NCBI RefSeq assembly: GCF_000002995.4 | Contig: NW_025062475.1 | Span: 7,630,187-7,694,186, forward strand | From: Brugia malayi | Taxonomy: Eukaryota > Nematoda > Chromadorea > Rhabditida > Onchocercidae | Direction: 5' to 3' | DNA length: 64,000 nt | In this document: in pieces, positions 30,089-41,675 of the stretch | How the letters are laid out: each line of letters starts with the position of its first letter | How positions within the stretch are numbered: position 1 is the stretch's first letter | The notes under the pieces: model-generated | Database searches by the model: none | The model's input: the letters and a program-made list of their open reading frames with translations, nothing else | What the model was told of the DNA's origin: nothing | Made by a program: the position numbers and the translations under genes

Positions 30089-33000
30089 ATGCCGGATCTG
30101 AATTTCACTGATAGAGTAGTTATTGTCACTGGAGCTGGTGGTAGTTTGGGGAAGGCTTACGCACTTGAATTCGCCAAAAGGGGAGCGTCTGTTGTTGGTA
30201 ATTTCAATTGTTTTAAACCGTTTTTATATATCGAGTTTTTATTAAGTTGCTTAAATCGCTAGATTTAAAGTATTCTACTGTCTTAACATGAAGTACTAAT
30301 TCGAACCTGAATATAATTTGAAGCAGTCCTATCTGTCTGGATAATGACATTAGTTTAGAATAAGATCATTCTATCATAAGAAATATTTCGAAAAATCCCG
30401 GTTTACGATACTATTTTGTTTTTACTCACGGTACTTTGCTTTTGCTTCACATGTCCAAAAATTTTCAAAAGAATGGTTTTCTTCCATTCCAGTGAATGAT
30501 CTCGGAACCACTCAAGATGGATCATTTGCGAGATCTCTATCTGCGAATACGGTCAGCTATTCTTTCTGGATAAACTTATAGTGTTTCGTTATTGGTTAAA
30601 AAGTTAAGAAAATATTACTATCCAAGTTCCTAATTATTCTTGGATTTGTTTTCACCATAAATATTCTATTCGTTTCCGCAGTAATTATTAGTATACCTAG
30701 TTTTACCTGTTTTTTTAAGTTGCTCACTTTAATTAATGTGTAAATTTCATGTACTTTTGCAGACTGTAGCAGAAATAAAATTTCACGGGGGCAAAGCGGT
30801 TCCAAATTTTGACAGTGTTGTGTATGGGCATAAAATCATCGAGGCAGCAATTGAACATTTCGGTCGAATAGGTAGGCAGTCGCCTTTATCATTTCTCCCA
30901 ACAACAACCGGTTTACTCCTAAATGATGCTGAGCTATCAACAATTTTTGGATGCGATTTATCAGTGTATTGTTGGATTATGTTTCAGAGTGATAAATAAT
31001 GGTCATTTAGAAATAGAAAAAAAAAATGTTAAAGTGGTTGAAATCTATCAGCAAGTTGAATTCGTTAGCTTCATTTTTATAATTGAAGATATTGAAACTT
31101 GGACTACTTGGTGTTTTGCATTTTTAAAAAAAGGTTAAACATTAATTGGTAACTGTAATCAGTTATAGATCAGAATTCATCTTAGGATTGAAATTGTTAG
31201 CTTCATTTTCATGAGCCTTCAATTTTCAGATGTTGTTGTTAATAATGCTGGAATTGTACTCGACAAGTCCTTTCAGAACATGAGCGATAATGACTGGGGT
31301 TGTCCTGTTTTTGATATTTAACTATTAATTAAAATGTTACTTGATGAGAAATGAAATTATTTGATTTGTTAACTTGTGTCTTATTTCAATGGATATTTTT
31401 ACACTTTTCAATTGGTATAGTAATGGGTAGAGCTTTAAGTGATGAAGCATTTGCTAAAATTAGGGATGTTTGTTAGTTCAAATTGTGATATGTAGTTAAT
31501 GTATTGTCCTATAACGAACTTAATAGAATTTCTTATAATTTTGCTGAATAATTTCTACTTTTGGTTTTTATTTCTCATTTTTATTATTTTTTTGTTTTAC
31601 ATAATTATCGATTATTTTTCGCAGACTTAGTCTACAGAACGCATGTTAAAGGCGCTTATTCAGTAACCAAAGCGGCTTGGTTTTTTTTCAAAAAACAGGG
31701 GTATGGACGAATTATTTTCATATCTTCAAATTCTGCAATATACGGCAATTTTGGACAGGCAAATTATGCAGCAGGTATTTTTATTCTAGTTGTCGGTAAT
31801 TTCTGATCGTGATAAAAACTGCGAGGATTAATTCTGCCTCTTTGTTCTTTCCTCGATTTCTTGGACTTGGATATTTCTTTATTCAAAAAAAAAAATGGTT
31901 AATACAACAACAAATCAGCAACTAGAATTTCTGTAAAGCGGTAATGTAAAACGATAAACGTATGTGACATAAAAATATTTAAATTTAAACAAACTATAAT
32001 ATTATAGAAAATCAGTAGTGTTTGACAATTGTTAATAAAACTTTATTTATCTGTAATAATCCGTTACTTTGTCTATGATAGTGACTGTTAATAAAACTTT
32101 ATTTATCTGTAATAATCCGTTACTTTGTCTATGATTTGTCTATGATACAGGTTGAGTTTTAGCTAAGAACGCATTAATTGGTCTTTCGCACACACTAGCA
32201 ATTGAAGGAAATAGATACGGCATTCATTCGAACGTGGTGATACCTACCGCATCGTCAAGGCTGACAGAACAATTATTTCTTGAAGAAAGTTTGCGTTCTC
32301 TGAAAGCAGAATATGTAGTACCACTTGTTATATATCTTGGACATGAATCTTGTCAAGAAACTGGAAAAGTTCTTGAAGCTGGTGCTGGTTGGTTTGGACA
32401 AAGTAGGTTTTCATTTTTTTCATGGAAATGTTGTGCCATTTGCAAATGTAATATCATTCAAGAATTTTTGCATGTTATTCTCATCGAAAGATCTAGTCTG
32501 TAAATAACACTCATTTGAAAGATATAAGTAAGATGTTGTTGTAAATTGGTTTAAATGAGGTTTTTGCTGTGTACAACTACAAGCTCTTAATTTTATTAGC
32601 TTACTTTTTAGTTCAAGCCTATCGTTCGAAAGGAATGGTCTTGCCGGCTGCAAATGCGGAAACTAGTAAGTCTGTGCACATGTTTTCTAGCATTTGTAAA
32701 AATTTGTACTGGTGACCCAGTACAAATTTTTACATTTTTGTACATCACCAGGAACTATCCAGTTAGGACTGTGTGTGGTCACATAATCTGTTCTTTGGTT
32801 CAGCTGTCAGTGACTTATATTGCCTACTCTTTTCAGATTCTCAGGTCATGTCATCTGAAGCTTTTTGTTATTTGTTCTGTGGTTGGATAAGTAGTTCAGG
32901 GCTTCTGTAAACCGTTTTGTTAAATCTGCAGCAAAAACGAGCGATGAGTAAGAGGTAAATGAGTTGGTGTAGCGAATAAGAACTGTAAGTGAGAACATTT

Positions 33001-34411
33001 ATTCATTTTAAATTATAATGTGTCGTCACCATGTATTTTAGTTGCCGATAACTGGACTGCAATAACTGACATGACATCAGCAAAACATTTCGATAATATA
33101 CAAGGTTATTGCTTTTTCTCAAGGTTTTAAGTTCTGATTACTTTATTTACTGAATCTCATAAGTTGTATTGCCGGTTATTATATGCAATTTCAGAAGTAA
33201 CGGCCGATCTATTGAACAATGCGAGAAAAGTAAGTTCTGATTTATCCTCTGTTTATGAAGTTTCCTATATGAAAAGTCGTAATCAAGCAAAACTCTTATT
33301 TTCAGGAAGGCATATCAGGGACAAAATGGGAATTAGAAAATGAGAAGAAAAATGAATATATGGAATTGTTAACGGTATCAAATACATTAGTTATTAGAGC
33401 TACTGGTTGAATTAATTTTGAAGTTGTAAGGATATTGGATATGTGAGTTAATATATTTGGGAGAAGTGTTTTGTGTTCACACACTGGTGAGATGTTGAAG
33501 AATCTTGATAAATAACATTTGTTACAGATTCTTGCTAGATGGGAAGAAAAGCTTATCAGGTTTTGAAACGCTTTTTAGGTTGTAGCGAAGGCTTTAAATC
33601 AGAAAATACATGGTAGTCCGACGTCTTCTTTTATGTTCATGTTAATATTGATGAACGGGACGGATATGCATAGTTTTAGTGAGTTAATCTTTTTCCGTTG
33701 ATTTTTTCTGCTCATCATATAATCGTCCGAAATTAAAAGTTGAACTTCAAGTATCTTATCTTCCAGTGAATTTTGTGTTCATGTTAACTATACTGAGGAT
33801 GATATGGTAAACTGGCAGAATTTTTATTTTGAAGGCGACATTTGAAATATATAATCCATATTTTTTAAAGCTCAAAACAAAGAATAAAGCAGAGAAAAGC
33901 CAAGGATTTATTTATAGCAGTACCTTTTGACGGTGATTATGTTCCTGGTCAACGAGAATTAATCTGTATTATTGCGATGCACTGGAATATTTTCGAACAG
34001 ATTCTCAATGGCCAAGTTATAACAAAAAAGGTGCGCTGTTATGCGTTTAAAAATTTTTTTTTTGGAGAAATTAAAAGAATGAAGTGTTTTTAATCCATAG
34101 TGTTGTTTATTGCCTTGCGTTGCAATCCCTTTTCGCATTATGAAACGGTCACTTTTTTGCCTTCGGTAATATAGGTTTGTTTGCGAAACATCCATCCGTT
34201 GTTTTTAACAATGAAAATGAAATACCAGATACATCCATTTTATTTTTTTTTTTTTTTTTTGAGAACCACAGATTCAGTATGGAGAATTCTAATTATGGAG
34301 TATTTACAGATCATCAGACCTGGGAAAATGATAATTATTGGAGATATAGGTGAGGATGATGTGATAGAGTCCATAAATCACTTGGCCAAATCGATGAAAG
34401 CAAAACTTTAG
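30089..34411 (+). CDS. dhs-28: DHS-28/HSD17B4-like peroxisomal (3R)-hydroxyacyl-CoA dehydrogenase
   Basis: Peroxisomal beta-oxidation enzyme; in C. elegans DHS-28 shortens ascaroside side chains. Exons, all in phase: 30089-30197, 30493-30551, 30763-30871, 31230-31298, 31625-31774, 32163-32402, 32612-32665, 33042-33104, 33195-33229 and 33306-33374 (319 codons). The SDR domain has the NAD motif TGAGGSLG (residues 14-21), VVNNAG, and the catalytic set Ser150, Tyr163, Lys167 (YAAAK). No MaoC hydratase domain follows, as in nematode DHS-28 and unlike human HSD17B4. Downstream pieces look like an SCP2 sterol-carrier domain: candidate exons 33528-33559, 33871-34030 and one ending at 34411 with [11 protein letters not shown]. 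The last residues are KAKL, a peroxisomal PTS1 signal. The joining of the SCP2 part is not resolved. TTTCAG ends 16 bases before the ATG. Confidence 0.88.
32031..32146. repeat. 49-base direct duplication in an intron
   Basis: A 49-base segment starting GTTAATAAAAC at 32031-32079 recurs exactly at 32087-32135. It is followed by an extra copy of TTGTCTATGAT (32136-32146). The array ends 16 bases before the acceptor of the 32163 exon in the HSD17B4-like gene. Confidence 0.92.
32695..32734. repeat. Perfect 18-bp hairpin with 4-base loop
   Basis: Arms 32695-32712 and 32717-32734 are exact reverse complements (TGTAAAAATTTGTACTGG on the left), loop TGAC. It lies in an intron of the HSD17B4-like gene, 30 bases after a donor site. 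Confidence 0.92.
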
Positions 34412-35321
34412 GGTTTCGTGCTTTTTATATGCATATTAATTAAATATTTTGGGATACTGAAATGAATTGTAGAATTTCTTGAATTTTTTTGTGTTTTGTT
34501 TACCTTTCTGCGTTTGTTTTTAGCATGAATTTTTATGTTTTCACCTATTTTCGTTTTTTAGGCTTTATGTTAGAAAACATCATAGCAATTTTTAAACGAG
34601 ATCATAAACATGAGCTGTGCCTTCCATCTAAAGTGACATTCATGTAATCCTTCGCATTGGACAGCTTGTCTATCTGCACTTTTTGCATCTTGTCTTCTGA
34701 TATGAATAAAAGAGTATTTAATAAGTTGCCTTTATTCCGATCGTGAATTTGCGATGGAAATATATTCATAACATGGAAATACGAACTTCAAAATATTCAA
34801 AATACATTTTACTTATAATAAAGATTTTAGATTAGAAAGGTGGAAATTCCATCTGGAATTATCGAAATGAGTGTTTTCTTTTTTAATAACGAAGGAAATT
34901 ATATTTTAATTTCTGTTTGAAATAGCAAGTTATTAAGTAGTTACATGATCAGTTTGACATTATTCTTCTGTCAAGGAAGTTTCGCATTTGCTTACTGCTT
35001 TTTACAAATATTTCTGTAAACAACCATCTCATTATATTTAACGAATAAAATGATCTGGCAGCCTACATTCAATACTTTCTAGAGAGTTTGGGTCCATAGT
35101 GTTAACAAAATAAAGATTTTCGGAATACTAATTACTGATAAGTCTATTATCCGTCTTAAACTGTAGTTCATCCGATGCAGTGCTTATTAGTGTTTATAAC
35201 GGTCTTGTGTTCTATATCACCTTTCAGGATCCGTTTGGGTATTTTCCTATCGGGTGTTTTCTTTTCATTCTCGATCAGAATTTGTGTTTTGTAATAATTT
35301 TAAGTGGGAACTGTTGTAGAA
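34412..35321. other. Intergenic region
   Basis: 3' UTR of the HSD17B4-like gene and upstream region of Rpn12. AT-rich, no open frame of note. A TTGTAG acceptor ends two bases before the Rpn12 ATG. Confidence 0.6.
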
Positions 35322-37617
35322 ATGGAGACGGTGCACAAGAAATTGTTAGCTGAATGGAATAAGGAGCCTAAGGTCTTGACTGCAGTTAATAGTGCACTAA
35401 AACAAGTTAAGGTAATCACTGTCGAACTAATTATTATTATTATTATTATTATTGGTCATTGTTACTAAGTTTTATAAATATTCTAATTATTTTCAATAGG
35501 GAACTAGATACGATGAAGATAAGTTGTGATTGAATATGCTAGGTGCTTTCAAATTATCATCTAGAGGCTGCTAATACTAAAAGCAATGATTGCCATAAAA
35601 TTAATTAGTTGGTGATCTTATGAAATCTTACTGCACTTTTCAGAATGTTCTATTGTGTCGGGAAGTATTTCAAAAAAAGCTTCTGGAATAACTTAATTTT
35701 CTTTGTATTTCAGAAAATGATGGAGAATCCAGAAACGCTGAGAGACTTAAGCAGTGCTGCGCTACATATTATACATCGTAAGCCCTTTTTTTTCATGGCT
35801 GAATTATTCAAATGAATTTATTTACACGCACAGAAATTCTCTTTTGTAGGAGATGTTTATGAAATTGATGCCCTCTATGCGGTGCTTCAATCGGATCTCA
35901 AAGCTTTTCATGAAGCGATCAGTGTTGTGATGAATTTTTACGATTGTTACAGGTCGCTTTTATTTGAAAATATGAATAAATACTAAGTCTTAGCTTTATA
36001 TTCTTATCTGTATCATTTAAAAGTTGGTGAGTTTATTTTTGTAGTTAAAATTTTCTTTTTTAGGTCAAATGAAGAGTCACCAAATAAGTTCCTAATGATT
36101 GGTTTGAATTTGATGTACTTTTTAACTACCAATCAACATGCACAATTCCATATGGTACGTTAAATTTACTTACAGTCAGGTATTTTTTTTTCTCCAATTC
36201 ATCGTGCACATGAGTAACCATGTAGTATTTTTTGTCTGGCTCATTACTTCGTGTGGTTTATTATACATACTGAGATTGGAATTATGTTTCACGTTTCTCA
36301 CATTATTTTGTTTTTGTCTTAACATAATCTTTCTCACATTATTTTTCGTTTTTGTCTTAACATCTATTATGTACTTAATAAATCTCGCAATTCATTCAAT
36401 GAAATATATCAAAAAATGATACATTTTTCCATTCATTTTTGTTACAGTTGTTGGAACAGATCGACCAAAATGTTCAACAGAACAATCCATATATCACAAC
36501 ACCGGTAAAATTGGAACAGTCACTCATGGAGGGTGTTTATAATAAGGTATTCTAATCATGACAGTGTTATACTCATGTGGTATTGTTATTTTTATGAGAA
36601 GGTTTTGTTGTATTATTGTGTGTTAATAGGTTGTAATTATATATGTTCAGTATTGAATGCCCAAATAAGTATTATTGTTGTCGCCTAGTGTTTTATAAAG
36701 CGTGATTTTTATTGCAGGTTGTTCTTACAGAGAAAAACATCCCCAGTCCGTATTATGCTCTTTTTATCCGTATATCTATGGATACAGTACGGTCTGCTAT
36801 TTCTCTTTTTTAACATATATTTTGACGCTGATATGAAAAGCAAAGCTCATTACAAATTGCAGCAGTGGGATGCGAAGAACTTTCATTTGTGGATATTTGC
36901 AGAGATGAGATAGCTTCATGCATCGAGTGTTCCTTCAAAAAAGTTTCACAGAAAGATGCTGCGCAGTTGCTTCTTTTCAACAATGTCAGTGAAGTCATTC
37001 CCTTTGCAAAGAAGGTATTAAATATGATTTGGATTTGCTTCAATTATATAATATGTTTTTTTATATCTTTAGTTTTATTTCTTATACTTTACTGCAAAAA
37101 TGAGATAACTCGAACAACTGACAGCGTAGTGGGTAAAAATGGTTTTGATGAACTAGTGTCATGAGATTTTTTTGTATTCCAAACTGTTATGTCCAAATGC
37201 CATCAAGATATTGAATAGAGATGTTGCTCAAAAAAAAAAAAAAAAACCGAAGAGGTTAAAGGCTAAAAGGCAGTTGGACCAGAGAAAAGACATTTCGTTT
37301 CGAAATGTTTTTGAAATAAAGTTCAAATTTAAAATAATTGTTGCAGCGCTCCTGGAAAAGTTTGGACAACACGTATATTTTCGAACAGGGATTGTCTGGG
37401 GTAAATTCTCTTTCTGTTGTGAAATAAATGAAAATTAAATTTATCGGAATCGGTTTATACTATAGACCTTAATAAGTTACGAAGAATACCAACAGCTAAT
37501 TTAGTTGAAATCATTTCAAAAAAGTAGTTTCAGCCGCTTCCTAAAGAACAGCTGGATACCAAAAGAATTGCAAAACAAACAATATTCTACGCGAAGCAAC
37601 TTGAAATGATCGTGTAA
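35322..37617 (+). CDS. rpn-12: 26S proteasome regulatory subunit Rpn12 (PSMD8)
   Basis: Rpn12 is a PCI-domain subunit of the 19S lid and completes lid assembly. Nine exons close in frame: 35322-35411, 35714-35777, 35850-35952, 36064-36154, 36448-36546, 36718-36791, 36903-37014, 37347-37400 and 37534-37617, giving 256 residues, close to the human core length. Family landmarks are RDVYEIDALYAVLQSD in the middle, EKNIPSPYYALFI, RDEIASCIE in the PCI region and the invariant C-terminal YAKQLEMIV. The 54-base exon at 37347 (RSWKSLDNTYIFEQ) was placed from phase and from the match to the KRGW segment of other Rpn12 proteins. An (ATT)8 run lies in intron 1. The plus-strand kinase gene starts about 0.7 kb downstream. 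Confidence 0.95.
35430..35453. repeat. (ATT)8 microsatellite
   Basis: Eight ATT units in Rpn12 intron 1, just after the donor site. Confidence 0.9.
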
Positions 37618-38328
37618 ATGGGAGAGAAGTGAGAATGAGTGATATTTCTTTGCATAAAATTTGCTTGTTGCTGTTAACCAAAAAATTAGCTTGCTCTCTT
37701 CATTCGATTCATGTCACCAGGGCTACGGAAGTTTTTTGATTTAAGTTGACTCAAGTGGTATACTACACGTAGTTAATGACTTTGATGCAAAAAATTATGT
37801 TTAAAACATTATGCCACTACTTCTACATTACTATGTTTTCAGTATCTTGCATTAGTGACCATCATATGGCACTATTTTTTCGGCTTTTACGAAACAAATA
37901 TTTGCTCTGGTGACTCTATGCTTCTTAAATATTGTTAGAATGTTGAAGAAATTTTAAGCAAAGAAAACTGTCCCTAAATAATGGAATATTTGGGCAACTC
38001 AGAGCAATACCACATCTTTACATTGATTTCATTGGATTGATTTAGTTTGCATTTCAAAAATGCGATGATACATGTAGCAGTATAGCTAAAAATTCTGATA
38101 GGCTCGTAATCTGTTCTGTTTTTTTCTTTTTTTTTTTTCTTTCTATATAGGCCCTGAAGGGAGGGCATTTGCGGGATTCCAGATGGCAAGTTTGGAAGAT
38201 GATGAGTGGGAAATTTTGACATTATTGTTTGTGAGACTTAGAGATAAAGAACATGTCTGACTACGGGTGCTACGAGTGATGATTAAGGCTTCGTAAATGT
38301 TTAGCGGTTTTTTGAATGTTGATATGCG
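37618..38328. other. Intergenic region between Rpn12 and the kinase
   Basis: AT-rich 3' UTR of Rpn12, then a T-rich block (about 38107-38148) ending in a TATATAG acceptor and a short, GC-richer stretch with a 25-codon open frame (listed separately). This is probably the transcript start region of the kinase. Confidence 0.55.
38183..38260 (+). CDS. Possible 25-residue upstream ORF or alternative first exon
   Basis: ATG to TGA frame reading MASLEDDEWEIL and ending RLRDKEHV, with good amino-acid balance for such AT-rich DNA. It lies 33 bases after a T-rich TATATAG acceptor at about 38149 and 69 bases before the kinase ATG. A GT donor (TTT|GTGAGA) occurs inside it, so it may instead be an alternative first coding exon. 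No homologue recognised. Confidence 0.25.
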   Translation: MASLEDDEWEILTLLFVRLRDKEHV

Positions 38329-41300
38329 ATGGATCGGAATGATAGATCCAGAAGTTCTGATAGTCCAGAGGTCATGAAGTTTCTCTTGAGGTAAGCTATA
38401 AATAGACTGGTGGCTAATTATTTATCATTTCTTAAACTTGATAAAACAGCCGTTGGTGTGCTCTGAGAGGAGCAGTCACTTGTAGTGTTCGTCCGCCGTA
38501 AACGTCCTAGAACTGCAGAGGACGGAATAGTTTGAAAATAATTCAGAAACAATGTCTATGAAGCGAAAGAAGTTAGGTTTGTATAAATATGTTTGTACAA
38601 ATAAAATATACAAGTGAAGTTTGGTACGGTCTGTTATTTTATTTGAAATTTTTGTTTTATTTTTTTCAAGAATAACGAAATGAGCCAAATTTTATTTTCA
38701 AAACCCCTGTTACATATGCAAACTGTTGTGAATGAGGTGAAATATTTTAGATTAGCAAAGTAAAAGTTTAGGAGAAGATTGGGATGATATAGACATCGAT
38801 GAGGAGGACGAAGGACAAGTTGAGGAACACTTAGTAGAGGAACGGTCACGACTTAAACTAGTAAGTTCATAAAAGCATAAAAGTAACATGTCATTTTAAG
38901 GAACAGTTTTATTAGGTTTTTTAAAATGCCTAGGGCTGAATCATTTAATCATTTAGGTGCTGAAAGAGCTAATGAAACCATGTGACGTTTAAGGGATCGA
39001 ACACATCGTCCGCTTTGTTGATGAATCGTAGACAGTTCTATCTAATAATATGTTATGGTTATTCTGAACATATCGAAGCCTGTCACATGAATTTTTGTCT
39101 TTTTCTTTTTGTAAAAAGGAGATGGAAAGGAGAGAACAAGAAAAAAGAAAAAGAGAAAAGGAGAAAGAAAAACAACGCAAATCATCCGCAAAAAGATCGA
39201 AACTGCCAATTGGTGTCATTATCAATACTGATAAGAGCAGGTTTCCTATCCTACCTGAGCTTTCAGCTAATGAAACCATATGACTTATGTAAGATATTCT
39301 TTCCTTAATTTCATCTTCTGAAATACTAGGTTAAGTTCCTCCATAGTTTTCGGGGCTCCGTCTTTGCAGCAATTCCAATTCATCCTTACGCTTATTAGTA
39401 AGGAAAGAATATATCTGCGCTGTTCTTTTGGTAGTGCTATCATTTAGAAATTGTGGAAAAGCTTGTGGAAAGCTTGGGTTTTTTTCTTTCAAACGATGAT
39501 GCAATTATTCTGATAGTCCCATTTTAGGTATGAGGTTCTTGAATTATTGGGAGCTGGTGGTTTTGGGGATGTTTACAAAGTGCGACAAGTTGATGAGGCT
39601 GGAAGAGGTGATGATATATTTGCTCTGAAAACTGAAACGAATACCTCTGGGAAGATACTCAATCGATTGAAAGTAAATTTCTCAGTTATTACCAGGAAAA
39701 GTATCCGTGATAATTGTAAAGCAATACTCATTGGTTTATTTACTACTAAAATATCACTAACTATTCATAATCAAAGGAAAGCTTCTTTCAGTGCTAATTT
39801 CTCCTTTACCAAATCTTTTCATGTTCTACTTCCTAACCATTTATTACTCATTAAACTTTTTGAATAAGTGTTTTTCGTATTAGAATTTGACCCCTCAAAT
39901 TTACGATAACTTTTCTTTCTGATTTCCAAAAAGTAATCCCAATTAACCAGCGGAAAATGAAAACATTTTTTTTTATTTTGCAAACAGATGGAAATGACTA
40001 TTTTGCAAGAATCTGAAAGTCTGCCGGAAGAGAAACGAAAACATTTTATCAAAATGATTGATAGAGGTGAGGTTCATTATCCATGTTGTCATTGATCTGA
40101 ATCACTAAAATGTCTAAAATTATTTGCTAGTATTAGGTATATTAGAAGAAATTCACAAAGCAATACAACCGCGCTCTTAATATTTCTTATAAAGAAGTAC
40201 TTAGCATATCGATAAAAGTAATAGTAGAAGATTATAATGAAATAGACTTTATTTATTCATCCACTAAATTCATTGTTTTTTGTTTTGCTCAGGACGAACG
40301 GAATCATTTAAATTTATTGTGATGCAGTTAGTGGGTACCAGCGTTGATAAACTTCAAAAGCAACAACCTAAAAAACACTTCACGTTTGCCCTTTCTCTTC
40401 TCACCAGTATTAGGTATATTAAGAGAAAGCTTCAGAAAGTTGAAGTTTCTGAAGCATCTTAACCTACTACAAACACATATAAATTTTTCACTACAGTTAC
40501 TTTCGTTCTCCTCTCCATTCATCCCAAAACTGTTTGCAACCCATTTCTCTCCCGATCACTTCCAGATTTACAAATAGATCCAGTGATAAATATGATTGAA
40601 TAGTGTGATAAAATATTTAGACTCTCGACCACCATAAAATTAAGTCTTCAAACTTTGGAAGGAATAAAAGATTTGCATGATCTTGGCTATCTGCATCGAG
40701 ATATTAAACCACAGAACTTCTCGATTGGTCTAAGAGAAAAAGCTAATATTATCTATGTGCTTGATTTTGGCATTTCACGTCGATATATTGAGAAACATAG
40801 CAAAGCGATCAGGTTAGATTAGATCGACCCAACATTATTAACAAGTTAAATTAGATCAATTCAATATCATTAATAAACAAGATGTATAATAAGTTTGGTA
40901 GCAACTATTTTAAATATTTTTGAAGAGTGAAGTAAGTTAATCTCGATCGAGAGATGAGAATGGTACTAAATATTTTGAGGTTACCTCGGAAAATGGTACG
41001 CTTTCTTGGCACAATACGATTTGCATCACGCAACTGCCATTATTCACGTGAACAATGTCGAAGAGATGACCTAGAATCATGGGCATATATGTTGATCGAG
41101 TTCACGGAATATGCATCACTCCCTTGGTCGAAGATCATTGATCGTGATCTTGTTTGTAAGGAGAAGGAGCGACTCTTTGCTGGCACATGTTTGTTTATTT
41201 ACTTCTTGTGAATCAAACATTTCAAACTTCAAAATTTGTAAATTGAGCAAACTGTTATTGCTACCAAAGAAAACTGATACATTTTTGTGACGAGGAGAAT

Positions 41301-41675
41301 GCTGAACAGACCTATATCTAAAATATCGGGTCAACTAAATGTTTGAAGAATCAGCTCAAAATTGTTTCTAATCCTCGATTTTCAGTCCTCGTTCTTGCCA
41401 CAATAAACCTTTGATTTTTTGTTGCTGATATTTAAGATACGAAACATATAGCAAGCTTGCCGGAGGAAATACACAAAATTTTAAAATATATCAACGAATT
41501 GAATTTTCAAAATACACCAGACTATGAATACATAATGATGATGCTGAAGCGAGCAGCGGCACGAAAACATGCCAGCATTACCGCGAAATTCGATTGGGAA
41601 GAGTCCGAGGTATCTCATAATTCAATTTCTTCACATGGGATTATGTTAAATACTGAACAGCTTAACGGAAAGTAG
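38329..41675 (+). CDS. Tau-tubulin-kinase-like Ser/Thr kinase (CK1 superfamily)
   Basis: Nine exons in phase: 38329-38390, 38761-38860, 39119-39240, 39528-39672, 39988-40066, 40293-40383, 40621-40812, 40980-41188 and 41437-41675, giving 412 residues. The first 95 residues are a charged extension: Ser/Asp/Arg ([12 protein letters not shown]), acidic ([14 protein letters not shown]), then a Lys/Glu/Arg helix. The kinase domain runs from about 96 to 380: glycine loop [17 protein letters not shown] lysine, catalytic HRDIKPQN (Asp227), DFG Asp248 (LDFGISRR) and the TTBK-type [14 protein letters not shown]. All catalytic residues are present, so activity is expected. The tail after the domain is short (about 30 residues). 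Acceptors for exons 2 and 3 end in AAAG, weaker than TTTCAG, so the N-terminal extension is less certain than the kinase domain. Nematodes have many members of this family, often germline-expressed; the ortholog is not assignable. Confidence 0.88.
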
